From Mycobacterium sp. 852002-51961_SCH5331710 (GTDB taxonomy: Bacteria; Actinomycetota; Actinomycetes; Mycobacteriales; Mycobacteriaceae), in NCBI RefSeq assembly GCF_001665535.1, contig NZ_LZSQ01000113.1, positions 179,997 to 243,996 of the forward strand: a DNA stretch of 64,000 bases, in the 5' to 3' direction. Below, piece by piece: positions 33,141 to 40,982 of this stretch (position 1 is its first letter; the number at the start of each line of letters is the position of its first letter). Under the pieces are notes generated by a model that had not been told where the DNA came from, did not search any database, and worked only from the letters and a program-made list of their open reading frames with translations. The position numbers and the translations under genes are program-made.

Positions 33141-33989
33141 CTAGGGCCGCCAACCGCGCGACACCAGCGCGTCCCATGCCCGCCGGACCACGGATCGCGG
33201 ATGGTCTTCCTTGATCACTCTCAAGACGATCCAGCCGAGCCGCTCGATCTGCGGTATGACTCGCTGGTCCTTGACGTACTGCGCGCGCGACGTGCGGTGC
33301 TGATCGCCGTCGTACTCGGCGACGACCATGAAGTCCTCCCAGCCCATGTCGACCGTCCGGAGGAGGTTTCCGTATTCGTCGACGATGGGAATCTGAGTGG
33401 TTGGCCTTGGAAGTCCGGCGTCGACGAAAAGCAACCGCAGCCACGATTCGCGAGGCGATGCGGCGCCGCCGTCGACGAAGGGCAGCGCAGCCTTCAGTCG
33501 TTTCACTCCCCTCGCGCCCTGATACCGCTTCGCCAGGATCAACACGTCTTCCGACGAGAAAGGCTGGGCGCGCATCAGAGCGTCGAGCCGCGCGATCGCC
33601 TGCCCGCGACGCAAGTGTCGACCGAGGTCGAAGGCCGTACGCGCGGAGGTGGCGAGGAAGAGCCCGTCCTGCCAGACGAGTTCGTCATGCGCGATGCGTT
33701 CATTGCGAGTGATGACGCCTCTTGGCGGACGAGTGCACTCGTAGACCAACTCGATCGGTATGTCGGCGTCGACCCAATCCGCCCCGTGAAGTGCTGAGGC
33801 CGCGACCCCGGTGACGATCCCACCGCGTTTTGACCACAGCCACGCGCCGGTTGTGCGATCGGGAAGCGTTAGTTCCCGTCCCCGCGGAGTGTGGACATCC
33901 GGGTAGACCCTCCGGTACCACCGGGCCAGTTCATGCCGAGTGACGGTGCCCTTCGCGAGGGCTTCTGACCCGATGAACATCTCCCCCAT
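33141..33989 (-). CDS. AbiEi-like antitoxin domain fused to a DUF559/Vsr-like nuclease domain
   Basis: 282 residues; start M-G-E-M-F-I-G-S aligns with M-D-D-V-F-I-G-S of the similar gene at 63126, while the open frame upstream enters the palindrome. The N-terminal two thirds resemble AbiEi (RRVYPDVHTPRG, GIVTGVAASALHGADWV, RITRN-type segment, TSARTAFDLGRHL). The C-terminal third looks like a DUF559/Vsr-type nuclease: SPRESWLRLLFVDAGLPRP, then VDMGWEDFMVVAEYDGDQH and LGWIVLRVIKED, with possible metal ligands Asp and Glu. No partner AbiEii toxin gene is adjacent. Flanked by palindromes A and B. Role in DNA defence or repair is inference. Confidence 0.72.
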   Translation of the reverse strand: MGEMFIGSEALAKGTVTRHELARWYRRVYPDVHTPRGRELTLPDRTTGAWLWSKRGGIVTGVAASALHGADWVDADIPIELVYECTRPPRGVITRNERIAHDELVWQDGLFLATSARTAFDLGRHLRRGQAIARLDALMRAQPFSSEDVLILAKRYQGARGVKRLKAALPFVDGGAASPRESWLRLLFVDAGLPRPTTQIPIVDEYGNLLRTVDMGWEDFMVVAEYDGDQHRTSRAQYVKDQRVIPQIERLGWIVLRVIKEDHPRSVVRRAWDALVSRGWRP

Positions 33990-34020
33990 GGGCAGATTCT
34001 GATGGCCTGCGCCGACAGGA

Positions 34021-34083
34021 CCGCGAAACTGTGTTCCAGCAGCGAAAGTACGAGTGAAGGCCTGCTGGAACACAGTTTCGCGG
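34021..34083. repeat. long palindromic element, copy B
   Basis: Perfect 22-base arms (34021-34042 and 34062-34083) around a 19-base loop CGAAAGTACGAGTGAAGGC that differs from copy A by one base. In the stem, copy A has TGTATTCC with GGAATACA, copy B has TGTGTTCC with GGAACACA: a compensatory change that keeps pairing. Both copies point the same way. It stands between the divergent AbiEi/DUF559-type gene and the SDR gene. Confidence 0.92.
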
Positions 34084-34104
34084 TTTCCTCATAAGGTGGT
34101 CGCC

Positions 34105-34977
34105 ATGAGCGATTGGACCGCCGCGGATCTGCCCTCCTTCACCGGACGCACCGTCATCGTCACCGGGGCCAACAGCGGGCTCGGCCTCATCACGGCGCGC
34201 GAACTGGCCGGCGCCGGCGCCAAGGTCGTATTGGCCGTCCGCAACACCGCGAAGGGCGAGGAGGCCGCGGCCGCGATCACCGGTGACGTCGAGGTCCGCA
34301 AGCTCGATCTGCAGGACCTCGCGTCCATCCGCACCTTCGCCGACGGCGTCGACGCGGCCGACGTTCTGGTGAACAACGCCGGCATCATGGCCGTGCCGTA
34401 CGCGCTGACCGTCGACGGATTCGAGAGCCAGATCGGCACCAACCACCTCGGTCACTTCGCGCTGACCAACCTGCTGCTGCCCAAGATCAGCGACCGGGTC
34501 GTGACGGTGTCGTCGATGATGCACCTGCTCGGCCGCATCAACCTCAAGGACCTCAACTGGAAGGCCCGGCCGTATCTGGCGTGGCCCGCGTACGGCCAGT
34601 CGAAGCTGGCGAACCTGCTGTTCACCAAGGAACTGCAGCGCCGGCTCACCGAGGCCTGCTCGCCGATCAAGGCGATCGCCGCCCACCCGGGCTACTCCGC
34701 GACCAACCTGCAGGGCCAGACCGGCAACCCGGTCGGGACCCGCTTCTGGCTCGCGGCCAACCGCGTGTTCGCCACCGACGCCGAGTTCGGCGCCCGCCAG
34801 ACGCTGTACGCGGTGGCCCAGGACCTGCCGGGCGACACCTTCGTCGGCCCCCGGTTCGGCAGCCGCGGTCCCACGGGCCCGACGCAGCTGCGCAGTCCGC
34901 TGGCCCGCGACGGCAAGACGGCGACCGCGCTCTGGGAGCTCTCCGAGCAGCTCACGGACACCAAGTTCCCGCTCTGA
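34105..34977 (+). CDS. short-chain dehydrogenase/reductase
   Basis: 290 residues from the ATG after AAGGTGG. Classical Rossmann motif TGANSGLG (the TGxxxGxG of SDRs), NNAG, and catalytic Y-x-x-x-K in YGQSK with an upstream Ser in TVSSMMH. The long C-terminus (about 90 residues after the active site) matches the retinol dehydrogenase/WW-oxidoreductase-like SDRs common in mycobacteria. Substrate unknown. It and the AbiEi/DUF559-type gene interrupt the otherwise conserved lpqT-rplY order. Confidence 0.88.
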   Translation: MSDWTAADLPSFTGRTVIVTGANSGLGLITARELAGAGAKVVLAVRNTAKGEEAAAAITGDVEVRKLDLQDLASIRTFADGVDAADVLVNNAGIMAVPYALTVDGFESQIGTNHLGHFALTNLLLPKISDRVVTVSSMMHLLGRINLKDLNWKARPYLAWPAYGQSKLANLLFTKELQRRLTEACSPIKAIAAHPGYSATNLQGQTGNPVGTRFWLAANRVFATDAEFGARQTLYAVAQDLPGDTFVGPRFGSRGPTGPTQLRSPLARDGKTATALWELSEQLTDTKFPL

Positions 34978-34978
34978 T

Positions 34979-35008
34979 TTGGGCGGCAGCGGTATTTCCG
35001 GCTACCCT
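34979..35008 (+). promoter_or_regulatory. sigmaA-type promoter of rplY-pth
   Basis: TTGGGC (34979-34984), 18-base spacer, TACCCT (35003-35008). It would give a leader of about 105 bases before rplY, preceded by the ribosome binding site CAGGAG. The leader could hold a fold controlling L25; I saw no clear hairpin. Confidence 0.5.
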
Positions 35009-35120
35009 GACCCGTGATCACGGCGAGGGTGGCCGCGCAAGCGGAGGTCACCGTTATCGACGCGAAACTCTTGTGGTTGAGCCCTGGCCGTGCTGAGCAC
35101 ACGACAGGAGCACCCACATC

Positions 35121-35792
35121 ATGGCGAAGAACGCCCCCAACAACCTGACCGCCGCGGTCCGCACCGAGACCGGCAAGGGCGCATCGCGCCGCGCCCGCCG
35201 CAACGGCAAGGTGCCCGCCGTCCTCTACGGTCACGGCAGCGATCCGCAGCACCTTGAACTCGACGGCCACGATTTCGCCGCGGTTCTTCGTAACGCCGGC
35301 ACGAACGCCGTGCTGACGCTCGACATCGACGGCAAGGAACAGCTCGCGCTGACCAAGGCCCTCGACATCCACCCGATCCGCCGCACCATCACGCACGCCG
35401 ATCTGCTCGTCGTGCGCCGCGGCGAGAAGGTCGTCGTCGAGGTCAACGTCATCATCGAGGGTGAAGCGGTGCCCGGCACGCTGGTCACCCAGGACGCCAG
35501 CACGGTCGAGGTCGAGGCCGACGCACTGTCGATTCCTCAGCAGCTGACGGTCTCGGTCGAGGGCGTCGAGGCCGGCACCCAGTTCACCGCGGGCTCGATC
35601 GAGTTGCCGTCCGGCGTCACGCTGATCTCGGATCCGGAGATGCTGGTGGTCAACGTCGTCGAGGCGCCGTCGGCCGAGGAGCTCGAGGCCGAAGCCGGTG
35701 GCGAGACGGCCGAGGAGGAAGCCGCCGAGACCGCGGAGGAGGCCGAAGAGGGCGACTCCGCCGAAGCGGCCCCCGCCGAAGACTCCGAGTAG
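35121..35792 (+). CDS. rplY: 50S ribosomal protein L25 (general stress protein Ctc type)
   Basis: 223 residues: N-terminal L25 domain that binds 5S rRNA (RTETGKGASRRARRNGKVPAVLYGHG), then the TL5 C-terminal beta domain (LVTQDASTVEVEADALSIP, GVTLISDPEMLVVNVV) and an acidic Glu/Ala-rich tail of about 45 residues (ETAEEEAAETAEEAEEG). The acidic tail is typical for actinobacterial L25/Ctc. Six bases separate it from pth. Confidence 0.95.
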   Translation: MAKNAPNNLTAAVRTETGKGASRRARRNGKVPAVLYGHGSDPQHLELDGHDFAAVLRNAGTNAVLTLDIDGKEQLALTKALDIHPIRRTITHADLLVVRRGEKVVVEVNVIIEGEAVPGTLVTQDASTVEVEADALSIPQQLTVSVEGVEAGTQFTAGSIELPSGVTLISDPEMLVVNVVEAPSAEELEAEAGGETAEEEAAETAEEAEEGDSAEAAPAEDSE

Positions 35793-35798
35793 TCCGGC

Positions 35799-36377
35799 AT
35801 GGCCGAACCACTTTTGGTGGTCGGCCTGGGCAACCCGGGACCGCAGTACGCCACCACGCGGCACAACCTCGGGTTCCTCGTCGCCGACATCCTCGCCGAC
35901 CGGATCGGCTCGGGATTCAAGGTGCACAAGAAGTCCGGCGCCGAGGTGGTCACCGGCCGCCTCGCCGGACGGGCCGTGGTGCTGGCCAAACCGCGCACTT
36001 ACATGAACGAGTCGGGTCGGCAGGTCGGGCCGCTGGCCAAGTTCTACTCGGTGCCTCCCGCCGACGTCGTGGTGATCCATGACGAGCTCGACATCGACTT
36101 CGGCCGGATCCGGCTGAAGTTCGGCGGCGGCGTGGCCGGGCACAACGGTCTGCGGTCGGTCGCTTCGGCGTTGAGCAGCAACGACTTTCAGCGCGTCCGG
36201 ATCGGCATCGGGCGACCTCCCGGCCGTATGGACGGTGCGAAGTTCGTGCTGAGCACGTTCACCTCCGCGGAGTGGAAGGACGTCCCGACGATCTGCGAGC
36301 AGGCCGCCGACGCCACCGAGATCCTCGTCGCCCAGGGCGTGGAGCCCGCGCAGAACATCGTGCACTCCTGGGGCTGA
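35799..36377 (+). CDS. pth: peptidyl-tRNA hydrolase
   Basis: 192 residues; recycles peptidyl-tRNA dropped by the ribosome. Motifs: LLVVGLGNPGPQYATTRHNLGF with the catalytic His of T-R-H-N, PRTYMNESG, VIHDELDIDFG and GGGVAGHNGLRS. Same operon as rplY, as in M. tuberculosis. Convergent with the cutinase gene, whose stop lies 3 bases away. Confidence 0.95.
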   Translation: MAEPLLVVGLGNPGPQYATTRHNLGFLVADILADRIGSGFKVHKKSGAEVVTGRLAGRAVVLAKPRTYMNESGRQVGPLAKFYSVPPADVVVIHDELDIDFGRIRLKFGGGVAGHNGLRSVASALSSNDFQRVRIGIGRPPGRMDGAKFVLSTFTSAEWKDVPTICEQAADATEILVAQGVEPAQNIVHSWG

Positions 36378-36380
36378 GCG

Positions 36381-37094
36381 TCAGCCTCCGGTGTGGCCGG
36401 ACAGCGTGGTGATCGGCGCCCCGCCGCCGAGGCGCGCTGCAGTGAACTGCGCCGCCTGCGTGGCGAGCCCCGACTCGACGTAGAGGCTGTGCGCCGCCAC
36501 GTCGTTTCCGTTGGAGCACACCGGATCCGCGCCGTTGCACAGGTCGATGGTCTTGGCACCGTATCCGGGACTCAACGCGGTCAGCGGACCGCCGAGCAGT
36601 CGGACGGACGGGTTGCCGAACACCGCGACCGCGGCGACGTGGTCGGCGACGGCGGCGGGCATCGGCTGGGTGAACCCGAGTGTCGGCGTGTTCGCCAGCG
36701 CGATCGCGTCGATGACGGCCGCGCCCTGCGAATACCCGCCGAGCACAATTCGGGTGTCCGGGCAGGTGGTCGCCAGGTTCTGCACGAACAGGCTGGCGTC
36801 ATTGGCGCCCTCCGCTGCGCGCAGGAAGTCCCGCGTCGCCGGATAGTTCACCGCGTACACGGCGATCGACTTGTCGCCCACGAGCGGGCGCAACGCATCG
36901 ACGAAACCCTGCCCGACGCGGCCGATGCCAACCGGTTCCCCCGTGCCGCGCGCGAACACCACCTGTACATCGGGACATTCGCCGGTGGGCGCCGCGCCGG
37001 CCGTCGCCATGAGGGGTGCGCTCAGCGATGCACCCGAGATGAGCACTGCCGCAACCATGGTCACCAGCCGACGCAGCGGCAGTGTCGTCTTCAT
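36381..37094 (-). CDS. secreted cutinase-like serine esterase
   Basis: 237 residues: signal peptide ending A-T-A-G-A-A-P, then PDVQVVFARGTGEP (oxyanion segment), GGYSQGAAVIDAIA with the nucleophile Ser in GYSQG, and CNGADPVCSNG plus VAAHSLY holding the catalytic Asp and His between paired cysteines. This is the mycobacterial CFP21/Culp family, active on lipid esters or phospholipids outside the cell. ATG start; followed downstream by pth in the opposite sense. Left edge of the accessory segment between pth and pks16. Confidence 0.9.
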   Translation of the reverse strand: MKTTLPLRRLVTMVAAVLISGASLSAPLMATAGAAPTGECPDVQVVFARGTGEPVGIGRVGQGFVDALRPLVGDKSIAVYAVNYPATRDFLRAAEGANDASLFVQNLATTCPDTRIVLGGYSQGAAVIDAIALANTPTLGFTQPMPAAVADHVAAVAVFGNPSVRLLGGPLTALSPGYGAKTIDLCNGADPVCSNGNDVAAHSLYVESGLATQAAQFTAARLGGGAPITTLSGHTGG

Positions 37095-37151
37095 GCATGG
37101 CCAAACGCCGACTCGACGACGATGTATTCCGCGAACGGGCCGCGGCCCCGG

Positions 37152-38180
37152 TCACACGCCGCGAATCCCGCTGCCGACGACCTTCACCTGTTTGTGGGGG
37201 AACCGACGCTCGGCATGCTCTTTGGCCGGCGAGTCGGGTAGCACGTAGAGCGTCTCCTTCTTGTCCTGCAGCGGGCGCAGCACCAGGTCCATGAACGCCT
37301 TGCGGTCGTCGAGATACGGCTCGATCACATCTTCGCCCGCCGGGCACACGGCCAGGCAGTAGGCGGCCTTGTAATTCGCCTTGAACGACAGGCTCTGCCA
37401 CATCGAGGCGTTCTCGGAGTCGGTCACCCGGGAGCGGAAGTCGGCACCGTCCTCGCTGTCGGCGACGGTCTGCACCCAGTCCGTGAAACCACCCATGAAC
37501 TCGCGGTAGTTGTGCACCGAGCAGGCCAGGAAGTCGAAGCCGCCATCCTTCTTGATGGCCCCGACGGGACAGGCCGCGACGCACAGCTTGCATTCCAGGC
37601 ACGGCGAATAGTCCAGCGGCTCACCGTAACTGGAGACCGGTGCGGCGAGAAGAATGGTACCGAGCAGGATGAAGTTGCCGAACTTCGGATGAATGACGTT
37701 GCGGTGGATGCCCATCACACCCAGTCCGGCCGCGACGGCGACGGGCTTGTGCGCAATCACCCAGATGCGCCCGGGATAGCGGTCCATCTCCATCGGGAAC
37801 GACATCGACGGATTGATCGCCCGATGGCCCGCATCCGCGAGTGCGCGGGTGATGCGATGGGCCGCCTCGTTCATGATCTCGCCGCTGCGGTGGAACTCCT
37901 GGTTGGCCACGCTGCGGGCCGTCGAGCGGACGTTGTCGCGGTTCATCCGCACCACGAGCGAGATGTAACTCCGCACGCCGGGCAGGGCGGCATCGGCGTG
38001 CTCATGCTCCGACGCCAACTCCGGGTTGTCGGCACTGACGAATGCGACGTCGTCGGCGCCGGCCTCGAGGCACACCCGGCGCAGCCAGTCCGCGTCGACG
38101 ACCCCGGGCGCCCGCCTCGGCCGGGCGCGCACCTTGCGCACCGTGGGGTGGTCTTCCAGGCGTCCTGCTCTCTGCACCAT
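37152..38180 (-). CDS. 4Fe-4S reductase, reductive dehalogenase/QueG-like
   Basis: 342 residues from ATG 38180; an upstream ATG has no support. The central part carries one complete ferredoxin motif CLECKLCVAACPVGAI and a second, poorer cysteine set (CLAVCPAGED with an upstream ACSVH). The first half (DADWLRRVCLEAGADDVAFVS, YISLVVRMNRDNVRS, HKPVAVAAGLGVMGIHRNVIHP) is the cobalamin-binding-like region shared by epoxyqueuosine reductase and reductive dehalogenases. The length suits the non-membrane QueG-like group, but the C-terminal HEAT repeats of true QueG are missing. Function unassigned; probably a cytosolic reductase. Confidence 0.75.
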   Translation of the reverse strand: MVQRAGRLEDHPTVRKVRARPRRAPGVVDADWLRRVCLEAGADDVAFVSADNPELASEHEHADAALPGVRSYISLVVRMNRDNVRSTARSVANQEFHRSGEIMNEAAHRITRALADAGHRAINPSMSFPMEMDRYPGRIWVIAHKPVAVAAGLGVMGIHRNVIHPKFGNFILLGTILLAAPVSSYGEPLDYSPCLECKLCVAACPVGAIKKDGGFDFLACSVHNYREFMGGFTDWVQTVADSEDGADFRSRVTDSENASMWQSLSFKANYKAAYCLAVCPAGEDVIEPYLDDRKAFMDLVLRPLQDKKETLYVLPDSPAKEHAERRFPHKQVKVVGSGIRGV

Positions 38181-38187
38181 GCTAGGT

Positions 38188-38193
38188 ATAGTA
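38188..38193 (-). promoter_or_regulatory. -10 element and operator-like palindrome of the Fe-S reductase gene
   Basis: TACTAT on the minus strand, 7 bases before the ATG, so a leaderless message is likely. It lies within an AT-rich imperfect palindrome (GTATAGTACACAATAC, 38187-38202) with outer arms GTAT/ATAC, possibly an operator covering the -10. Confidence 0.5.
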
Positions 38194-38246
38194 CACAATA
38201 CTCAGCTGGCCACACAGCTGGGCCAATGACCGCCGACGCCCAGCGA

Positions 38247-39410
38247 TCAGAGGAACGAGTTCTGCGCGGTGAGCCCCCGCTCGGGGAACTCCCCGAGCGC
38301 GAAGGTCTCGGCGTTGCCGAATCCGGAGCCGCCACCCACCGGGTCGTCGACGCGGACCAGCAGGTCACGCAGTTGATGCAGTTTGCGGGCGTTCTCCGGA
38401 GTGTCACAGTCGGTGACGTGGCTGCCCTCGACCTTCAGGTCGCCCACCCATTCGCCGTAAACCCAGTCGTTCCAGCCGTAGTAGCCGGCGGTGCCGAGGT
38501 GGAACCCGGTGGGCCCGGCGGCGGTGACCGTCAGGGGCCGGCGCGTGCCGTCGGCGTCGATCAGGGTGACGACGCCGTGAGTGAACCGCCGGTTGTCGTC
38601 GGTGAAGTGCATGTCCTGTTCGACGGAGACGAACCGGTGGGCGGTGCCGTCATCGTTCTGTTGCTCGGCCTGACAACGGATTTCGAGGAAACCGTCACCG
38701 CGCTCCTCCTGGTACATGACGAACAGCGAGTACCTCGAGCCGTCGGGGCGGGTCATCGTCATCGGAAGCCAGGTCATGAACATCTGGCGGATCCTGCGAC
38801 CGCCGCGCGGTAAGCCCGGGATGGGCTTGCCGACCCCTGGGCGCAGCCCCCACGAGTGGTCGCGAATCGAGATCCAGTCGGTCGGCGCGATCTCGGTGCG
38901 GTCACCCTCGACCTCCACCCAGCCCGACGCCACGCCGATCTGGTGGTAGCGCAAGACGTTGTGGGTGACCCGATAGCCGTCGGGGCTGCGGTCGGGCCAC
39001 GGGTCCTCCAACGCCGCGTCGAAGGTGCCCTCGAGTTGCACATCGAAGGCGATCGGTGCGTGCTCGGACGGATCGAGACTGATCCGCGCAGCGCGCAGCG
39101 GTTCTTCGACGCGGTAGCGAATCGGCCCCACCTCGGGGGCCGACGGATCGAACGACAGTCGGCGCCCAGCGCGCACCGTCCATTGTTCGGTACCGCGACA
39201 GACACCCGCGGCGCCGTCGAAAACCCCTCTGTTGGTGTACTTTCCGACGCCCAGCACCACCTGCAGCGAGTTGTCCCGGGCGTGGGCGATGGTCCAGATC
39301 TTCTCGGTCCACGATGGATCGGACTGACTCACGGTCGCGAACGTGTCGACGATCTGGTGCGTCAGCAGTTCGTCCTCCGGCACCAGTCCGCCGTAGTTGG
39401 TGGTCAGCAA
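38247..39410 (-). CDS. uncharacterised lipocalin-like/DUF protein
   Basis: 387 residues, starting at a TTG whose AGGTGA ribosome binding site lies at the end of the upstream gene (4-base gap). No membrane segment. The chain is beta-rich with many Trp and Arg (WSDP-type segments such as SWGLRPGVGKPIPGL, RFVSVEQDMHF, HLGTAGYYGWNDWVYGEW); it resembles large two-domain beta-barrel proteins that bind apolar ligands. I do not recognise the family with confidence. Cotranscribed with the metal-dependent hydrolase gene and divergent from a TetR gene, so likely part of a ligand-controlled catabolic pair. Confidence 0.65.
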   Translation of the reverse strand: MLTTNYGGLVPEDELLTHQIVDTFATVSQSDPSWTEKIWTIAHARDNSLQVVLGVGKYTNRGVFDGAAGVCRGTEQWTVRAGRRLSFDPSAPEVGPIRYRVEEPLRAARISLDPSEHAPIAFDVQLEGTFDAALEDPWPDRSPDGYRVTHNVLRYHQIGVASGWVEVEGDRTEIAPTDWISIRDHSWGLRPGVGKPIPGLPRGGRRIRQMFMTWLPMTMTRPDGSRYSLFVMYQEERGDGFLEIRCQAEQQNDDGTAHRFVSVEQDMHFTDDNRRFTHGVVTLIDADGTRRPLTVTAAGPTGFHLGTAGYYGWNDWVYGEWVGDLKVEGSHVTDCDTPENARKLHQLRDLLVRVDDPVGGGSGFGNAETFALGEFPERGLTAQNSFL

Positions 39411-39414
39411 AAGG

Positions 39415-40329
39415 TCACCTTTCTGCGGACGATCCGAAGAACGTCGTCATATCGTCGCCGCGGTCATAGGCCCGCATCCACTCCTCGGCCCACTCGGGCA
39501 GGGGCTGATCGGCGGGGTCGTGATACGGGGTCTGCGACAGCGCCAGGCGCCACACCATCGTCAGCAGGTGGCGCGTGGGCACCGAATGGAAGATCGTGGG
39601 TGCGCCTTCACCGTGGCTCCGGCCGAGACGCTGTTTGAGTTCGCCGGTCAGAAACGCCCCGGACAGCAGTTCGCGTGTCGACGCGCCACGGTCATCGAAC
39701 GGGACGATGCGGTCGAACTCCCCGGCGATCGCATCGGCAATGCCGCCCACATGGCGGAACGTGCCCCTGATGTGGCGAACGCGATACCAAGGATTGGGCG
39801 CGACGTGCTGAGACAGGATGAGTCCGGAGCTGCGATGTTCGATCTCCTCGACGAAATGCCACATCATCAGCGATGCGACGCGCGCGTCTCCCCCACCGAA
39901 CAACGAATCCCGATTGTCCAGAAGCACTTTGAACAGCGGGGTGAACGTCGCCTCGAGGTTCGCGATGTACGCCAGGTGGAACTCCACCGGCCGGCTCTCG
40001 ATGAGCGTGTCGTAGGCCGCGCAGGCGTCGACGTAACACTCTTCGAGTTCGGGGTAACGCGCGATGAGCGCGAGCATGTGCTTGCGGTGGGCGGCGGCAT
40101 GCTGCGCCTCCTGCTTGAGGAACGCCTCGGCTTCGTCGGCGACGGCGGGGGTCTCGGCGAACCGGTCGGCCGCCATCCGTACCGCGCTGACGATGTAGCG
40201 CTCGAACGGCACGGCAATGAACGTGAATGCGTTGCAGAACAACCCGAAGTTGGGGTTGGCCGGCTGCCATTTGAACGGAACGCCTGCGTCGAAGTCCCAG
40301 CCGATCTTGCGGATCACCAGGTCGGTCAC
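39415..40329 (-). CDS. predicted metal-dependent hydrolase (PF10118-like)
   Basis: 304 residues from GTG 40329, nine bases after GGAGG; a start 6 codons upstream is possible. All-helical protein with metal-binding patterns ALKQEAQHAAAHRKH-like (FLKQEAQHAAAHRKHML) and MMWHFVEEIEHRS, i.e. E-x-x-H pairs that could form a di-metal centre. Bacterial members of this family are annotated as metal-dependent hydrolases without a proven substrate. Upstream member of the pair with the 38247 gene. Confidence 0.78.
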   Translation of the reverse strand: MTDLVIRKIGWDFDAGVPFKWQPANPNFGLFCNAFTFIAVPFERYIVSAVRMAADRFAETPAVADEAEAFLKQEAQHAAAHRKHMLALIARYPELEECYVDACAAYDTLIESRPVEFHLAYIANLEATFTPLFKVLLDNRDSLFGGGDARVASLMMWHFVEEIEHRSSGLILSQHVAPNPWYRVRHIRGTFRHVGGIADAIAGEFDRIVPFDDRGASTRELLSGAFLTGELKQRLGRSHGEGAPTIFHSVPTRHLLTMVWRLALSQTPYHDPADQPLPEWAEEWMRAYDRGDDMTTFFGSSAER

Positions 40330-40439
40330 CGCTGCTGCCCTCCGCACCGGATTAACATGAAGCCCACGGATGTCTCGTCGTGGACGCGTCTGCTGTAGCG
40401 TCAGTGTGACATTTGATGGCTTAGGTGTAAAGGGTGGCG

Positions 40440-40982
40440 ATGCCGGATCTGGACGAGCAGTCGACGCGGCGGCGCATTCTTGCGGCGACGTTCGTGGTGC
40501 TCGCGCGTGACGGCCGGCGCCGGCTTCAACTCTCCGACGTCGCCGCCGAGGCCAAGGTCTCCCGCCCGACGGTCTACCGGCATTTCGGGTCGAAGGAGGG
40601 CCTGCTCGAGGCGTTCGGGCTCTACGAACAAGACAATTTCGATGCGGGCATCGCCGCGGCCATGGCCGGACTGGTGGGTCCGCAGCGGCTCGATGCGGCG
40701 CTGCGGTTCATCGTGCAGTTCCAAAGCACCTACTCGCTGGGCTCGCTCGCCGATGTGGAACCTGAACATGTGCTGTCCCAGATGAAACGAGTGCTGCCGA
40801 TCATGCACGAGCGCATCGCGCGGATCATCCCGGGCGAGGCCAGCGACGTCGCGGCGGCAGCGGTGGTGCGGATCGCGGTGTGCCACTACATGATCGGCGG
40901 CGGCACTCCCGCGGACTTCCTCGCCGAGCTGCGCCACGCCGCGGGCCTGGACGTCGGCCACACGCGTCGGGCGGTCAGCTAG
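40440..40982 (+). CDS. TetR-family regulator
   Basis: 180 residues from ATG 40440 (AAAGG 6 bases upstream). Helix-turn-helix LQLSDVAAEAKVSRPTVYRHFGSKEGLL; ligand domain unknown. Stands head to head with the metal-dependent hydrolase/DUF pair (110-base gap) and probably controls it. Its last 8 bases overlap the 3' end of the convergent alpha/beta hydrolase gene. Confidence 0.87.
   Translation: MPDLDEQSTRRRILAATFVVLARDGRRRLQLSDVAAEAKVSRPTVYRHFGSKEGLLEAFGLYEQDNFDAGIAAAMAGLVGPQRLDAALRFIVQFQSTYSLGSLADVEPEHVLSQMKRVLPIMHERIARIIPGEASDVAAAAVVRIAVCHYMIGGGTPADFLAELRHAAGLDVGHTRRAVS

Noticed and set aside
33141..33989. The gene between the palindromes as an IS transposase
   Set aside because: No DDE, HUH or serine/tyrosine recombinase motifs; the sequence fits AbiEi plus DUF559, and no target-site duplication is visible at the outer edges of the palindromes.
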